Below, piece after piece: positions 11,682 through 22,308 of a stretch of DNA of 64,000 bases (its first letter is position 1; each line of letters opens with the position of its first letter). This DNA comes from Prunus persica. Taxonomy: Eukaryota; Streptophyta; Magnoliopsida; Rosales; Rosaceae. Location of the stretch: NCBI RefSeq assembly GCF_000346465.2, contig NC_034015.1:5327713-5391712 (forward strand). Reading direction: 5' to 3'. Made by a program: the position numbers and the translations under genes. Under the pieces are notes generated by a model. That model was not told where the DNA came from and searched no databases. It saw only the letters and a program-made list of their open reading frames with translations.

Positions 11682-13402
11682 CTGCCCTTCTAACTAAAAT
11701 CCCAGTTTTTCTAGCAGTTGGACTTATGCCAAAAATTCGGTAGAGTCTCCCTTGTAAAATGGACATTCCTAAAAGTTCCCACCTGTAAAAAAAGCATATA
11801 AGTTTATATATATACCATCCGCCAGCATGTATCCAATTATAACAAATAATCAAGCATCATCACATTCTGGCCTCAGGCCTCAATAATTTGAATAAAACAC
11901 TCTGCTAACAACTTTCAAATCACAATCTTAGAACATCCTCGGAACAGTGTTAGTTTTCATAATAGCTGAACTGGACTACCTTTTATTTCCTGACCTCGTG
12001 GCTACAGCTTGTAACACTAGGCTGCCTACGTACCCTTATCGAGGGATCAAGCCACACGTAGTTTTCTCCACCTAGGCGTACCTCTAATCCTGATCTGAAT
12101 CATCGCATGCACATCTCGGAGATACCACTTCTATCCGAGCCCAATCCTCGCTCACAGGTCTCGGAGATACCACTTCTATCTGAGCCGCATTCTTCGCTCG
12201 CAAGTCTCAGAGACAACACTTCAATCTGAGCCGCATTCCTCGCTCGCAGGTCTCAAAGATAACACTTCAATCTGAGCTGCATTCCTCGTAGGCCGAGCTG
12301 CAATACTCGCAAAACCGAAAGTCCCTAAAGGTTCTAATATGCCTAGGACACATGTCCCAAGAGTTTGGCCTCAATCGGAAGGTCGGATTATTCACAATCG
12401 CACGATCGGATAATTTCAGTAACCCTAGCCATAAGGTTGGTGTTTCTGGAGTATCTGAGACTCTGTTTTACAATCCGTCAACTATACGAGATCAACATAT
12501 CTGGAAAAGACTACGATCCAACGGCTCAAACGTATCGAACTCGAAAATCGCACAATAGGCGAGATTTGTTCGGGGTTCAAACAGTATCCAAATTAAGATC
12601 CGCGAAATCCTACGCTCTTGTGAGGACCCAGGGATAATTCTGGGACTACATGTGGTCCCCACCCTACTGCCCACGCACCGCCACACGCGCTGGCAGAGCG
12701 TGGGCAGCTTGATCAATTCCGATGACAGGAAAACTTCCAAATTGTAAGCCTAGGTTCATAACATGATTTGGAGCCACTTTAGTTCTTGGACCTACCCCAA
12801 AAACTGGCCGAAAGTGGCCGGAATTACGATCCCCAACCTTCAGAAACCACACCTGGATCGATGAATTCTGTCGCCAAAGCTGCCAGAAACAACGTTTGGA
12901 AGTTTGAGGGAAAACCGGTCTTTCCCGGCTCGTGTCAGCTACCTGGCTACCTGGTGTGGCGGGGCTCCAACCCAAATGGGTTCGCCGACTGACGCTGGTC
13001 ATTTTTCGACCGGTCTCACGACTTGGCGTGGCCGCAACTGCCCGGAAACCAGCCAAACGTGGCCGGCCTGTGTCTCGCGCGAGAGGAGTTGTCGAGAGAG
13101 AGGAGAGAGAATGTGCTGCACGGAGGAGAGAGGGGTTTTAAAAAAAAAATGATTTGGCAAATTACCATTTTGCCCCTCAACGTATTCTGACAGTAGTTTC
13201 TTCGTTATAACTCCGATTCGAGCTCACTACGTGTCTACAAACTCGTACCGACGTGCTCTACGCAGTGGTACAATTGAAATTCCCAAATTTCTTCCCGGTC
13301 AAAAAGTCAAGTTTAAACTTAATAAAATATTCTGGGGGGTATTCCAGTCCTTTCCTTGAATAAAATAATAATTAAGAATTAATTAAGGATCTGGTTGTTA
13401 CA
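11682..13402 (-). repeat. Truncated gypsy LTR
   Basis: On the minus strand this starts TGTAACAACC at 13402 and is similar throughout to the solo LTR at 15230-17190. It lacks the last 90 bp or so that the other copy has (15230-15323) and stops abruptly at copia sequence. The TGTAACAACC start after a G-rich tract is typical of plant Tekay/Del-like gypsy elements, from general knowledge. Confidence 0.78.
12090..12290. repeat. 46-bp minisatellite inside the truncated LTR, about 4 units
   Basis: The motif ctgagc(c/t)gcattcct recurs at 12135 (variant), 12180, 12226 and 12272, giving a period of 45-46 bp. The same unit is present in about six copies in the neighbouring solo LTR. Confidence 0.85.
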
Positions 13403-13440
13403 AACTACCCCCCTTATAAAAATTTCGTCCCCCAAATTTC
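13403..13440 (-). promoter_or_regulatory. Gypsy polypurine tract and 3' internal end
   Basis: On the minus strand the sequence reads GGGGGACGAAATTTT, then ATAAGGGGGGTAGTT, directly before the LTR start at 13402. A GGACGAA...AAGGGGGG tail of this kind closes the pol gene of many plant chromovirus-type gypsy elements. Confidence 0.7.
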
Positions 13441-15136
13441 AAAACTGCTACTCGAATCGATAAAGAACTAGGCCCCTATCTACTACTTTGTTTCTTAAAT
13501 AACCTCCTCCACAACTTGATATGACAAGACCTTAACTTTCCTAGTTCTACGAGCCTCATCAAACCTCCCCAGGAAATAATTTTAGAAATATTCACTCGCC
13601 CACGACATACTCAACACCCTTAAACCAATTGTTGCATACTACTTTTATCGGTGTTGGATCATTCTAGGCTTTGCCAACCTCATTGCCTATATAATTAAAC
13701 AAAAGTTCACAACTCACTCATTCTCCTGTAACTTATTCATCAATTCCCTCTGAGACTTTAGCATCCCATAATTTCCCTTATGAAATAATTTGACTTAGTC
13801 TCCTTGAAAACCTTTTTGGGACTGAGTGAAGCCAAATCCTCATATATGAATCCAGTTCTGTCTATATGTATATGAGGCTTCCCATCTCTATAGATGAGAT
13901 TACTATGTTCATCTTGGCAGTACTCCTCGGCAATGTACTCAATTCTTCAAGTAATTAATCTACTACTAAGCCCTCTGCCTTTTGTTAAATGAATGAAAAC
14001 CTAGCCACGTAGTTGGGCACAACGGGCACAATACATGGGTGCACAAAATGTATCAAGTTTCATGGATTTGTTTGTTAGAGAACTTATACTCTCTGCTTTT
14101 GTTCATATTAGCTAGGGACCCCAAGCGGATATAATAACACTTCACCCACTTATTAAAACATCATTTCGCTGAAAACCTTGAAATTGAAACTTAATCTACC
14201 ACCTAGGCATACCTATGTATTCTTGCCAAAACCCTTAATTACTATCTATTCCTCGTGTCACTATGGTGACACACCCTTGCAGGACTCAGGTTAACCTGAT
14301 CCGCCCTCCTTGCAAGACTCAAGGAGTACTAAGCCCACCGGAGTTGCATTTCTCGCTCCCATAGTGCGAATATTCCTAAGTCTGGTGGGGCAAAAGTCAA
14401 GCATGCTGACAAAACCGAAGGCAACCAATAAAATTCGAAGGCAACATAATTACCGAAAGCAACAAATTTATCTGAAGGCAACTTAATTACCGAAGGCAAC
14501 ATCTTTATATCCTGGTACCTAAGGTGGCTTAAGAAAATATAAAATTTTTGAAAAATCTGATGAATAACTGAATTTCTGTTAAATCTAAAACTCTGCTGCC
14601 ATTTAGCTGATATTTAGCTAGTATTTCCTTTTTCCTATATCCTTAAAGGATATCCCACTTGGCAGCATATAACTTAAAATATTTTAAAGCACATATCAAA
14701 TTATGAAAGCACTAATCTTTGAATAAAACTTATTCAAGATCAAATAATGGAATTGAATTGCATAAATCATTTATAAAACAAAAAGTCCACTCACTAACCT
14801 TGCCACCCTGAATAGTCAACTCTCCTTGTCGGCTTTACCGACTCTAACACTTCCCTTGTGATAACACCTCATCCTTGCCCCCAACCCATTTGCTAATCCT
14901 AATAGGTTAGACGGTTACACGACCTAGGACAACACTCCCTTCTACCATGGTATACTTTTTGACTATGCTTACTACAACACCCCAAACTAGGTGCAACCTC
15001 TAACACTACCAAAGCTCTTGAATCCAACATACCCACAACTCCAATTTTACTTTCCTCAATCCTTGACATAAAAATTTATGTCCCCAGTTATAGTCCCTCT
15101 CGAACCATTTATTTTCAACCTGTATAGTATGTTTTT
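13441..15136. other. Non-coding gypsy-derived sequence
   Basis: No protein domain is visible. From about 14820 to 14170 (minus strand) the sequence matches the 3' half of the solo LTR at 55.0-55.6 kb, sharing gagtggac, the 'ggcagcagagtttta' stretch and the GTGTCACCAT-type segment. The remainder is diverged or unassigned. Confidence 0.5.
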
Positions 15137-15229
15137 CATATGCAATGCACCCAAACACTTTAAAATGATCAACCGAGGGCTTCATTCCACTCCAAGTTTC
15201 TTGAGTCATATTCTTAACAGAACATGTGG
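15137..15229 (-). pseudogene. Stranded fragment of copia integrase
   Basis: A minus-strand piece reads VKNMTQETWSGMKPSVDHF and onward to the motif FGCIAY. It belongs between the integrase part ending at 17196 and the part starting at 11681. It is isolated between two insertions. Positions 15137-15196 duplicate 11622-11681. Confidence 0.85.
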
Positions 15230-17190
15230 TGAGATGACCTTACCCAAATTCCACTTTGGAATCCGAGCCGAACCCTCTGCGTGTCCGACACCTGGCGAAT
15301 GTCGGTCACAAATGACCAAACTGCCCTTCTAACTAAAATCCCAGTTTTTCTAGCAGCTAGACTTCTACTGAAAATTCGGCAGAGTCTCCCTTGTAAAATG
15401 GACTTTCCCAAAAGTTCCCACCTGTAAAACAAGCATGTAAGTTTATATATATACCATCCGCCAGCATTTATCCAATTATAACAAATAATCAAGCATCATC
15501 ACATTCTGGCCTCAGGCCTCAATAATTTGAATAAAACACTCTACTAACAACATTCAAATCATAATCTTAGAACATTCTCGGAACAGTACCTTGTAACACT
15601 AAGCTGCCTACGTACCCTTATCGAGGGATCAAGCCACAAATAGTTCTCTTCACCTAGGCATACCTCTAATCCTAATCCGAATCATCGCTCGTAGGTCTCG
15701 GAGATACCACTTCTATCTGAGCCGCATTCCTTCCTCGCAGATCTCAGAGACAACACTTCAATCTGAGCTGCATTCCTCGCTCGTAGGCCTCAGAGACAAC
15801 ACTTCAATCTGAGCCGCATTCCTCGCTCGCAGTTCTCAAAGACAACACTTCAATCTGAGCCGCATTCCTCGCTTACAGGTCTCAGATATAACACTTCAAT
15901 CTGAGCCGCATTCCTCGCTTACAGGTCTCAGATATAACACTTCAATCTGAGCCGCATTCCTCGCAGGCCAAGCTCAATACTCGCAAAACAAGAAGTCCCT
16001 AAAGGTTCTAATATGTCTAGGACACATGTCTCGAGAGTTTGGCCTCGATTGGACAGTCGGATTACCCATAATTGCACGATCGGACAATTTTAGTAACCCT
16101 AGCCCTAGGGTTGCGTTTCTGGAGTATCCGAGACTCTGTTTTACGATCCGTCGAATCCTATACGATCCTGGAATTACCTAGATCAACATATTAGGAAAAG
16201 ACTTCGATCCAACGGCTCAAACGTATCGAACCTGAAAATCACACAATAGGCGAGATCTATTTGGGGTTTAAACAGTATCCAAATTAAGATCCGCGAAATC
16301 CTACGCGCTCGTGAGGACCCAGGGATAATTCTAGGACTAAATGTGATCCCCACCCTATTGCCCACGCGCTGCCACACGAGCTGGCAGCGTTTGGGTGGCT
16401 TGATCAATTTCGATGACCAGAAAACTTCCAAATTGTAAGCCCAGCTTCCTATCCTAGGTTCATAACATGATTTGGAGCCACTTTTGTTCTTGGACCTACC
16501 CCAAAAACTGGCAAGAAGTGGCCTGAATTGCAATTTCCAAATCGGCCAAACCCTAACTCGAAAATCAAACTCTCTAAGCTTTGAATTGAAGGAAACCTAC
16601 CCAACCATCAGCTAGAGCTGGTAGAGTAGGGGAGAAACCATACCTGAATAGACGAATTGCGTCGCCGGAGCTGTTGGATACGGCATCTGGAAGTTTGAGG
16701 GAAAACCGGTCTTTCCCGGCTGATGGCGGCGACTTGGCGACCTGGCGTGGCGGGGCTCCAGCCCAGATGGGTTCGCCGACTGACGCTGGTCATTTTTCGA
16801 CCGGTCTCACGACCTGGTGTGTCCGGAGCTGCTCGAAAACCGGCCAAACGTGGCCGGAATGTGTCGAGCGCGAGAGGAGCTGTTGAGAGAGAGGAGAGAG
16901 AATGTGTCGCATGGAGGAGAGAAGGGTTTTAAAAAAAAATCTAATATGGCAAATTACCATTTTTGCCCCTCAATGTATTCTGATTGTAGTTTCTTCGTTT
17001 TAACTCCGATTCAAGCCCACTACGTGTCTACAAACTCGTACCGACGTGCTCTACGCAACGATACAATCGAAATTTCCAAATTCCTTCCCGGTCAAAAACT
17101 CAACTTTAAACCTAAGAAAATATTCTGGGGGTATTCTAGTCCTTTCCTTGAATAAAATAATAATTAAGAATTAATTAAGGATCGGGTACA
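15230..17190 (-). mobile_element. 1961-bp gypsy solo LTR in the copia integrase
   Basis: A single LTR, read on the minus strand from TGTACCCGATCC to GTCATCTCA, is flanked by a perfect 5-bp duplication TGTGG (15225-15229 and 17191-17195). It has no internal region or partner LTR, so it is a solo LTR left by unequal recombination between the two LTRs of a once complete element. Removing it rejoins the integrase sequence (SPTC then S/VKNMTQ). It is related to the truncated LTR at 11682-13402 and, more distantly, to the solo LTR at 53543-56209. Confidence 0.88.
15685..15970. repeat. 46-bp minisatellite inside the solo LTR, about 6 units
   Basis: The motif ctgagc(c/t)gcattcct begins at 15717, 15763, 15809, 15855, 15901 and 15947, which is an exact 46-bp period. 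Units also share ggtctcagagacaacactt-like cores. The last two units are nearly identical, which suggests recent expansion. Confidence 0.92.
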
Positions 17191-17195
17191 TGTGG

Positions 17196-18159
17196 GACTT
17201 CTATTAAGAATATAAACTGACCATAGTACAGCTTTAGGCCAAAACTTATTTGGAACCTTCCCTTTAACTAGCAAACTTCGAACCATATTAAGAATGGTTT
17301 GATTCTTCCTCTCACTTACACCATTCTGCTGTGGCGTGTAAGCAGTGGTGAGATGTTTCTTGATGCTTTTTTCTCTGCATAACAAATAAAACTCTTTGGA
17401 GCAAAACTCCCCTCGTCGATCTGTTCTGAGTGTTTGAATCTTCTTGTTAGTTTCATTCTTAGCTAGGGTTTTGAAGCTTTTGAATGCATAAAATACTTTT
17501 CCTGCAAAAAAAATATACCCATGTCTTTCTACTAAAATCATCAATAAAAGAGATGAAATATTCTTGTTACCATTCGAGATTGGATTAATTGGTCCACATA
17601 GATCTGAGTGAACTAACTCCAAAACTGATTGAGCCCTCTCTGTAATGCCATCTCCATGAATCATCTTCAATTGTAAGCAAAGAAGCATGAACTGTCTTGA
17701 TCTTCAAAGGGAACAACCTGTTTGAGGACATTTTTACCACAACAATAGAGCCTTTCTTTGGATCATACACTTCACATTCTCCTTTAAAAATTGTAATCCT
17801 ATACCCTTTGTCTTGTAACTGACCAGCACTTAATAAACTTGTTTTGAAGTCAAGAATAAAAAAGGCATTTGCAATGGTTTCAACAAAGTCATTCTTAGTC
17901 CTGATTTGAATATCTCCCTTTCCCATCACATTCACAGTTGATTAATCTCAGAAGCTCACAACTGAACGAAAGCTTTCATCTAAATTAACAAAGCAAGCTT
18001 ACGTCCACTCATTGATTGCTACAGCCAGTATCCACGTGCCATGTTCCTTGGTCATACTCCTCCAGTGCATGAAAGGCCATCAAAAGTGTCTTCCTTCTTT
18101 TTCTTAGCAAAGTTCGATTTTTCTCCTCCTCTTTTGGCAGCTTCGTATAACACTCACTC
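17196..18159 (-). pseudogene. Copia protease, GAG-pre-integrase and integrase core
   Basis: The minus-strand protease active site is visible as WHVDTGCSN near 18040. The pre-integrase region follows (FFILDFKTSLLSAGQLQDKG, 17935-17600). The integrase core reads LVHSDLCGP (first Asp), TLRTDRRGEF (second Asp) and TPQQNGVSERKNQT (Glu), the D,D(35)E triad. The frame reaches ILNRSPTC and is cut by the solo LTR. Frameshifts separate protease and integrase. In a live element protease matures the polyprotein and integrase inserts the cDNA. Confidence 0.85.
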
Positions 18160-18985
18160 TTTTACTGACCAAAGTTTCCACATCTGTAACACTCAAACTT
18201 GGACTTGTCATAGTGGCATCCTCCATTTCCTTGAGAGTCATCATCTTTCTTGGAGACATGAGATGATTTGCTATCATCTCTACTCCCAAACCTTGCACCA
18301 ACTTGATTGCCTTGACCACCTCTTCCTCGACCTCGTCCACCTCTTCCACGACCTCTTCCTCCTCTAGAGCTTGAGGACTCAGAAAAACTAGAAGCCTTTA
18401 GTGTTGTTTGCTCCTCACTAGTATTGGTACGACTAAGCCTTTGCTCATGCACTAGCAAAAAGCTTTGCAGTTCATCAATTCGCATCTCAGCAAAAATTTT
18501 TGACTCCTTAATTGAGCAGATAACATAGTCAAATTTAGGAGTCAATGATCTCAATATCTTCTCCACAACTTTTACTTCTTCCATGGTGCCACCATTTGAT
18601 CTCATCATGTTTTCTATCTCCTCGTTAGAATTTGAAGCAGTGCACACTTCACTCTCTCTGAGCCTTCATATTTATTCTTCAAAGAGTCCCATATATGTTT
18701 GGAGGTCTGCTTCTCGAGTATGGTCTCCAAAATAGATCAATCGATTGCCTGAAATATATAATTTTTTACCTTTAAGTCTTTCAGCTTCCTTTCATCAAAT
18801 CTTTTTTGTAGTTGTTTAGTCAAAGTGACTCCTTCTGTTGGTGAGTCAATCCCTGATTCCAGGAGGTGCCAATACTCCTTTGATCTTAGGAAGTTATCCA
18901 TTAGCATACTCTAATGATCATAATGACCATCAAACTATGGAATTGCAGGTTGAGCAAAACTCTCAGTGACTTTTTCAGTTGCCAT
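18160..18985 (-). pseudogene. Copia gag polyprotein
   Basis: It starts at an ATG at 18985 (MATEKVTESFAQPAIP). It contains the UBN2/copia gag core (FLRSKEYWHLLESG, then KQTSKHIWDSLKNKYEGS and SLTPKFDYVICSIKES). An Arg-Gly-rich tail follows, then a zinc knuckle starting CYRCGNFG. The His of the CX2CX4HX4C knuckle is replaced by Gln and a stop follows directly. Three further in-frame stops lie in the N-terminal half. Gag would form the virus-like particle; this copy cannot. Confidence 0.82.
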
Positions 18986-19055
18986 AGTTTCTAGCTACTG
19001 CAAGACTCTCTCCTTCACTCTTTACTCGAGTGTTTCTTTATCAGGCCCAAGAAGA

Positions 19056-19067
19056 GCTCTGATACCA
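19056..19067 (-). promoter_or_regulatory. Copia primer-binding site (initiator tRNA-Met type)
   Basis: On the minus strand TGGTATCAGAGC lies two bases after the 5' LTR. It is the classical complement of the 3' end of plant initiator methionine tRNA. Confidence 0.9.
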
Positions 19068-19069
19068 GA

Positions 19070-19387
19070 TGTTGGTAATTGAAACCAAAACGTAAAGGAT
19101 GCTCTGTATATTAAAAGCTGAAGATTCTCTTCTCTTAAACAGAACAAGTTTACATCTTAAATAGAAGCAAAAAAATGAATTCTAACTCCAATGTAACCAC
19201 TAACACAACTAGTGTAGATTTTGTAGAGATAACAATTCTAAACAACCGAAGAAATTGTGATTGTGGTGAGAAGACTCTACCATATCCTCTACATGCTAGG
19301 ACTCTAGCTTGACTTGGCCTCTATGTTACCAAGTCAGGATTAGTTAATTAAAATATATAATTAAAAATAACTAAATATCTCTTAACA
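19070..19387 (-). repeat. 5' LTR of the copia element
   Basis: A 318-bp repeat with TG...CA ends, matching 9282-9594 with scattered differences. It precedes the primer-binding site on the minus strand, so it is the promoter-bearing 5' LTR. Confidence 0.9.
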
Positions 19388-19392
19388 GTTTT

Positions 19393-20345
19393 GGCTTACC
19401 AGACAAGAAGGTGCTGAGACTTTGGTGGAATTTCAATACGAACGCGTCTCGGATTTCTGCTTCCAATGTGGTTGTCTTGGGCATACTCTGAAAAATTACA
19501 AATATGTACCCCAACAGAAGGATCTGCAGGATATGGGAAGTGAAGTGGACTCGTGCTGTAATCATAAGGGAGTTTGAGGAGCCAAGACTGGAAAACACCA
19601 TTCAAAGAAAAAGGAGAAATGCGGGATCGGTGAATCCTAGGAGAAAGAATAGAGAAGCGGAGGCTTCCATGATGGCGCTCCTGACAAAACGCAACCCATA
19701 TCAGTCCCCATGGCGCAGTCGATCACTGGTGATACTTTGAGAACTACCACTTACTATTAGGAGCCCTTTCCAATGTTAAATCTTCTCAGATCTCTCACTA
19801 GTTAGATAAAAGAAACCAATAGCTCCCTGTTCTCCTATAAACCGAGCAAAGTCAATAACCCCTCTAGATTGGATGGGAAACATGAGAGCTCTTATATCAA
19901 GGGGAAAAACGTTTACAACCAAGTAGGAAGATCAGGGCCCACCATTGAATGAGAAAGGATGACATTGGGGTGATATGATCAAATTGACCCAATCCTCCCA
20001 TGCCTTTTTTGACCCTAGTCAACTTTCACCCACTTTAATGAACCAAGCCCACTTAGAGTCTATCTTTGGAGGCATGGGCCTTAAGCGTGCCGCTATTAAC
20101 AATTATGATGACATGGGCCAATCCCCAGGAAAGAAAAGCAGAGGTAAAGAAAAAGCCAGCGAGTCAAGTGGAGAGGTAGTGGTGCCCCAAGCCACTCAAA
20201 GATGTATTATCAAGCTCAGCATTAATATAAGAAAGGGGAAGGCAAAACGGTGTAACCTATTTTTTTAAGGCAAAGCTGAATTCTGGAACTCATGAGACCT
20301 TCCACATGTTATGGGTATATGGAACCCCCTACCATGATCACAAAG
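19393..20345 (+). pseudogene. LINE ORF1-like protein, 3' half, with an endonuclease fragment
   Basis: This resumes the frame broken at 9281. It reads VEFQYERVSDFCFQCGCLGH, a CCHC zinc knuckle (CX2CX4HX4C, last Cys changed to Tyr in NYKY), then VPQQKDLQDMGSEVDS. A charged, stop-rich tail follows, including SPGKKSRGKEK near 20120. At 20290-20345 a piece reading FHMLWVYGTPYHDHK resembles a LINE endonuclease. The sequence then changes to gypsy-derived DNA. Confidence 0.7.
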
Positions 20346-20527
20346 CTCCGGTAAGTCAAATAAGCGGCATGTTAGAAAGTAGAGAGATGGCTACACTCAA
20401 CTCCATCATAAAATAACATCGCATCATGGCGAAACCGCTGGTTCGAGGGCTTGTCAGTCAGATCGGTATTTTTCATCAGCTCATCGAGCAGAGCAGAAGA
20501 GGAGGCAATAGCACATAGGTTCCCCTT

Positions 20528-21480
20528 TTAAAGATGATACACTGTAGCTTCTTCTTGCTTATCCAAGGAAAGGCTCGATAACGTGACAAGGTCACCAACC
20601 TGATATATGTGGTCAACCAGCTTGACACAAATAGATGGACTTGACAAATTGTTCATTTTGAGCTCCCGAGCCAGTAGCTCGTGCAACTGAAGGACTCTTT
20701 GCTCAAGCAGACGACTCTTTAGCTCTCTTGGTCGCAGTTTACAATATTGAGTCAGCTCCGCCCGTGATTGTTCATGGCTTCGCAGACAAGTTGTGATTGA
20801 TGGACAAAGGTACAGTCCTCTCAGTTTGATCCCCGGATCAGTGCAAACGACCCAGACCCTGCTTCTCAGCAGCCTCCTTATAAGGTAGATCATGACTTTT
20901 GAGCAGTTTGGGCAGAGACTTGAGCAGAATATCCCGGACCTCTTGCATGCCATTGACCTTCTTGTTGTTCGCGCTGACGAGGCACTTGATCCTGCAGATG
21001 AAGAACGAGAAACTCCCATAGGGACCTTCTTAGCAGATGAGACCCCCTTTGATGAATACTTGCTCGTGGCAGAATGAAGGAGCTCAGTCAAGGACTCCTC
21101 CCGTTCAGCTGGCAGATCATCTAGGTATAAGCCATGTAGTTTCCATTTTTCAACATCTTCGGCAAGGGCAGACTACTTGCCTCTTTCCGATGTTCACTCA
21201 GCAACCAGCGCCATCCACAAAACCTGGCAGAGATGTTCAAAGCTTGATGAACCTTGGTCATGTCTGGGCCGAGATCGAGTTTCTTGTGGATGTCATTTTT
21301 TGCAAGCAGGAGACGAAAGTGAGTCAGATACACAACCAAGAATTCCAGAAAGACTTAGCAAATCAATGGGGGTATGACTTACCGTCATAATATGTGAGAG
21401 GAACAAGCGGACCATCACTGACCTCCCAATCCCATCTGTTGCCGACTTCCAGCACGTCTGTATGCCACACACGATCACCT
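20528..21480 (-). pseudogene. Antisense ORF of the Tat-like element, decayed copy
   Basis: The minus strand shows a region matching the antisense ORF at 59.5-60.6 kb, including the C-terminal motif SPSICVKLVDHIYQVGDL (SPSTCVKLVDHIHQVGDL in the other copy). The upstream exon reads DWEVSDGPLVPLTYYD. The intron donor (GTAAGT at 21382) is intact, but the acceptor AG has become AA near 21303. Frame changes lie near 20700-20900. The function of this protein family is not known to me. Confidence 0.62.
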
Positions 21481-21767
21481 TGACTCAGACAGTTCCTAGT
21501 TAGTGGCACAAAAAAAAATTGAAGCAAATTGGACTAGCCCCAGCAAGTAAGTTGGCCCAAACTGCCACCAGCTCCAGTAACAGGCCCGCGCTCCTCCATC
21601 CCAGTTACAGCTGGATAGCCCAAGTCAAAGACCAATTGGCAAGCAAAAGACCACCTCCACTCAAGAGCCCAAGTCACATAAGGAAGCCCAGTTACAGCTG
21701 GACAACCCAAAAATTAATTCACACCTCCTCCATGCCACCATGCACCATGCAGAAGCTGGGGGGCATT

Positions 21768-22305
21768 TGTGGAAGCAAAAAATCTACGGATCCTAGGTCA
21801 AATAATTAAGCCAATCAATTTGGGAATTATTTTATTCTTACCCTAATTGGGGATTTGATTTTAATCAAATCCCTAATTAAATCAATCTCTCCAAATTGGG
21901 GAATAATAATTCATCTCCATTTGCGGAATTATTCTTTCGAAACCCTAGCCTTCGAGGCTCCTATAAATACTTGGCTACACCAAGGCTTGAGGTAATTCTA
22001 AACTTCTGTCTGTACTCTGTAACTTTGCAGAAATCCTCTCTCATAAACCCTAGCTGCCATACTCTTTCTCTCTCTCACACAAGGCTCTGGCCACCACACA
22101 CGACTCCGGCCACCCGGTTCTCACCCTAGAGAAATTTACATCCCTTTGTTAGCTATTGTTTTCCTAAAAACACTCGACCTAACTTAGGCATCGGAGGGCC
22201 TTTGGCCAACACCCCCAGCGTGTGGTCTTTTCACTCCATAATTTTTTGTAGGGAGAAAGAGAAGCAAAGAAGAAGAAGGAATCTTCAGATGAATATTCTT
22301 TAAGG
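21768..22305 (+). repeat. Gypsy (Tat-like) 3' LTR, right end truncated
   Basis: It starts TGTGGAAGC after the polypurine tract. It contains a TATAAATAC box at about 21962 and a CT-rich leader with 'ctctctctctcacac'. It shares blocks with the LTR at 47802-48506. Its end is replaced by hAT-derived sequence. Confidence 0.7.
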
Positions 22306-22308
22306 ATG

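Larger units (their letters stand above)
11682..15136 (-). mobile_element. Gypsy-derived insert in the copia integrase, with 60-bp flanking duplication
   Basis: A 3455-bp block on the minus strand is flanked by a direct 60-bp duplication of copia integrase sequence (11622-11681 and 15137-15196). It holds a truncated gypsy LTR (11682-13402), the polypurine tract and 3' internal end before it (13403-13440), LTR-like sequence at about 14170-14820 and an unassigned stretch at 14821-15136. No gag, RT or integrase of its own is visible. The missing last 90 bp or so of the LTR and the long duplication argue against simple integration. It may be a repair product. Confidence 0.65.
9282..19387 (-). mobile_element. 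Ty1/copia retrotransposon, 10.1 kb including nested inserts
   Basis: This is a complete but dead copia element on the minus strand. It starts TGTTGGTAAC and ends CTTAACA, and is flanked by a 5-bp duplication with one mismatch (GTATT at 9277-9281, GTTTT at 19388-19392). Removing it rejoins the LINE ORF1 frame. LTRs are 9282-9594 and 19070-19387. The primer-binding site is at 19056-19067 and the polypurine tract at 9595-9604. Internal order on the minus strand is gag, protease, integrase, RT and RNase H, the copia order. The integrase is split by two gypsy-related insertions (11682-15136 and 15230-17190). Stops in gag and RT show it is inactive. Confidence 0.92.
20430..22305 (+). mobile_element. 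3' end of a Tat-like Ty3/gypsy element (antisense ORF plus LTR)
   Basis: This is a fragment with the same organisation as the right end of the gypsy element at 47.8-60.6 kb. It holds an antisense ORF (20480-21480, minus), a polypurine tract (GCTGGGGGGCATT ending at 21767) and an LTR starting TGTGGAAGC at 21768. The LTR shares GGCATCGGAGGGCCTTTGG with the LTR at 48.4 kb. Gag and pol are absent. To the right it is cut by hAT-related sequence at about 22305. Confidence 0.72.

Noticed and set aside
12352..13152. Open frames of 70-130 codons, also found at 16183-16932 and 54197-54562
   Set aside because: They fall in the GC-richer leader part of gypsy LTRs, differ between copies, and lack domain similarity.
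15660..15970. Possible CRISPR-like array
   Set aside because: The repeats are contiguous 46-bp units with no unique spacers, inside a plant gypsy LTR. It is a minisatellite.
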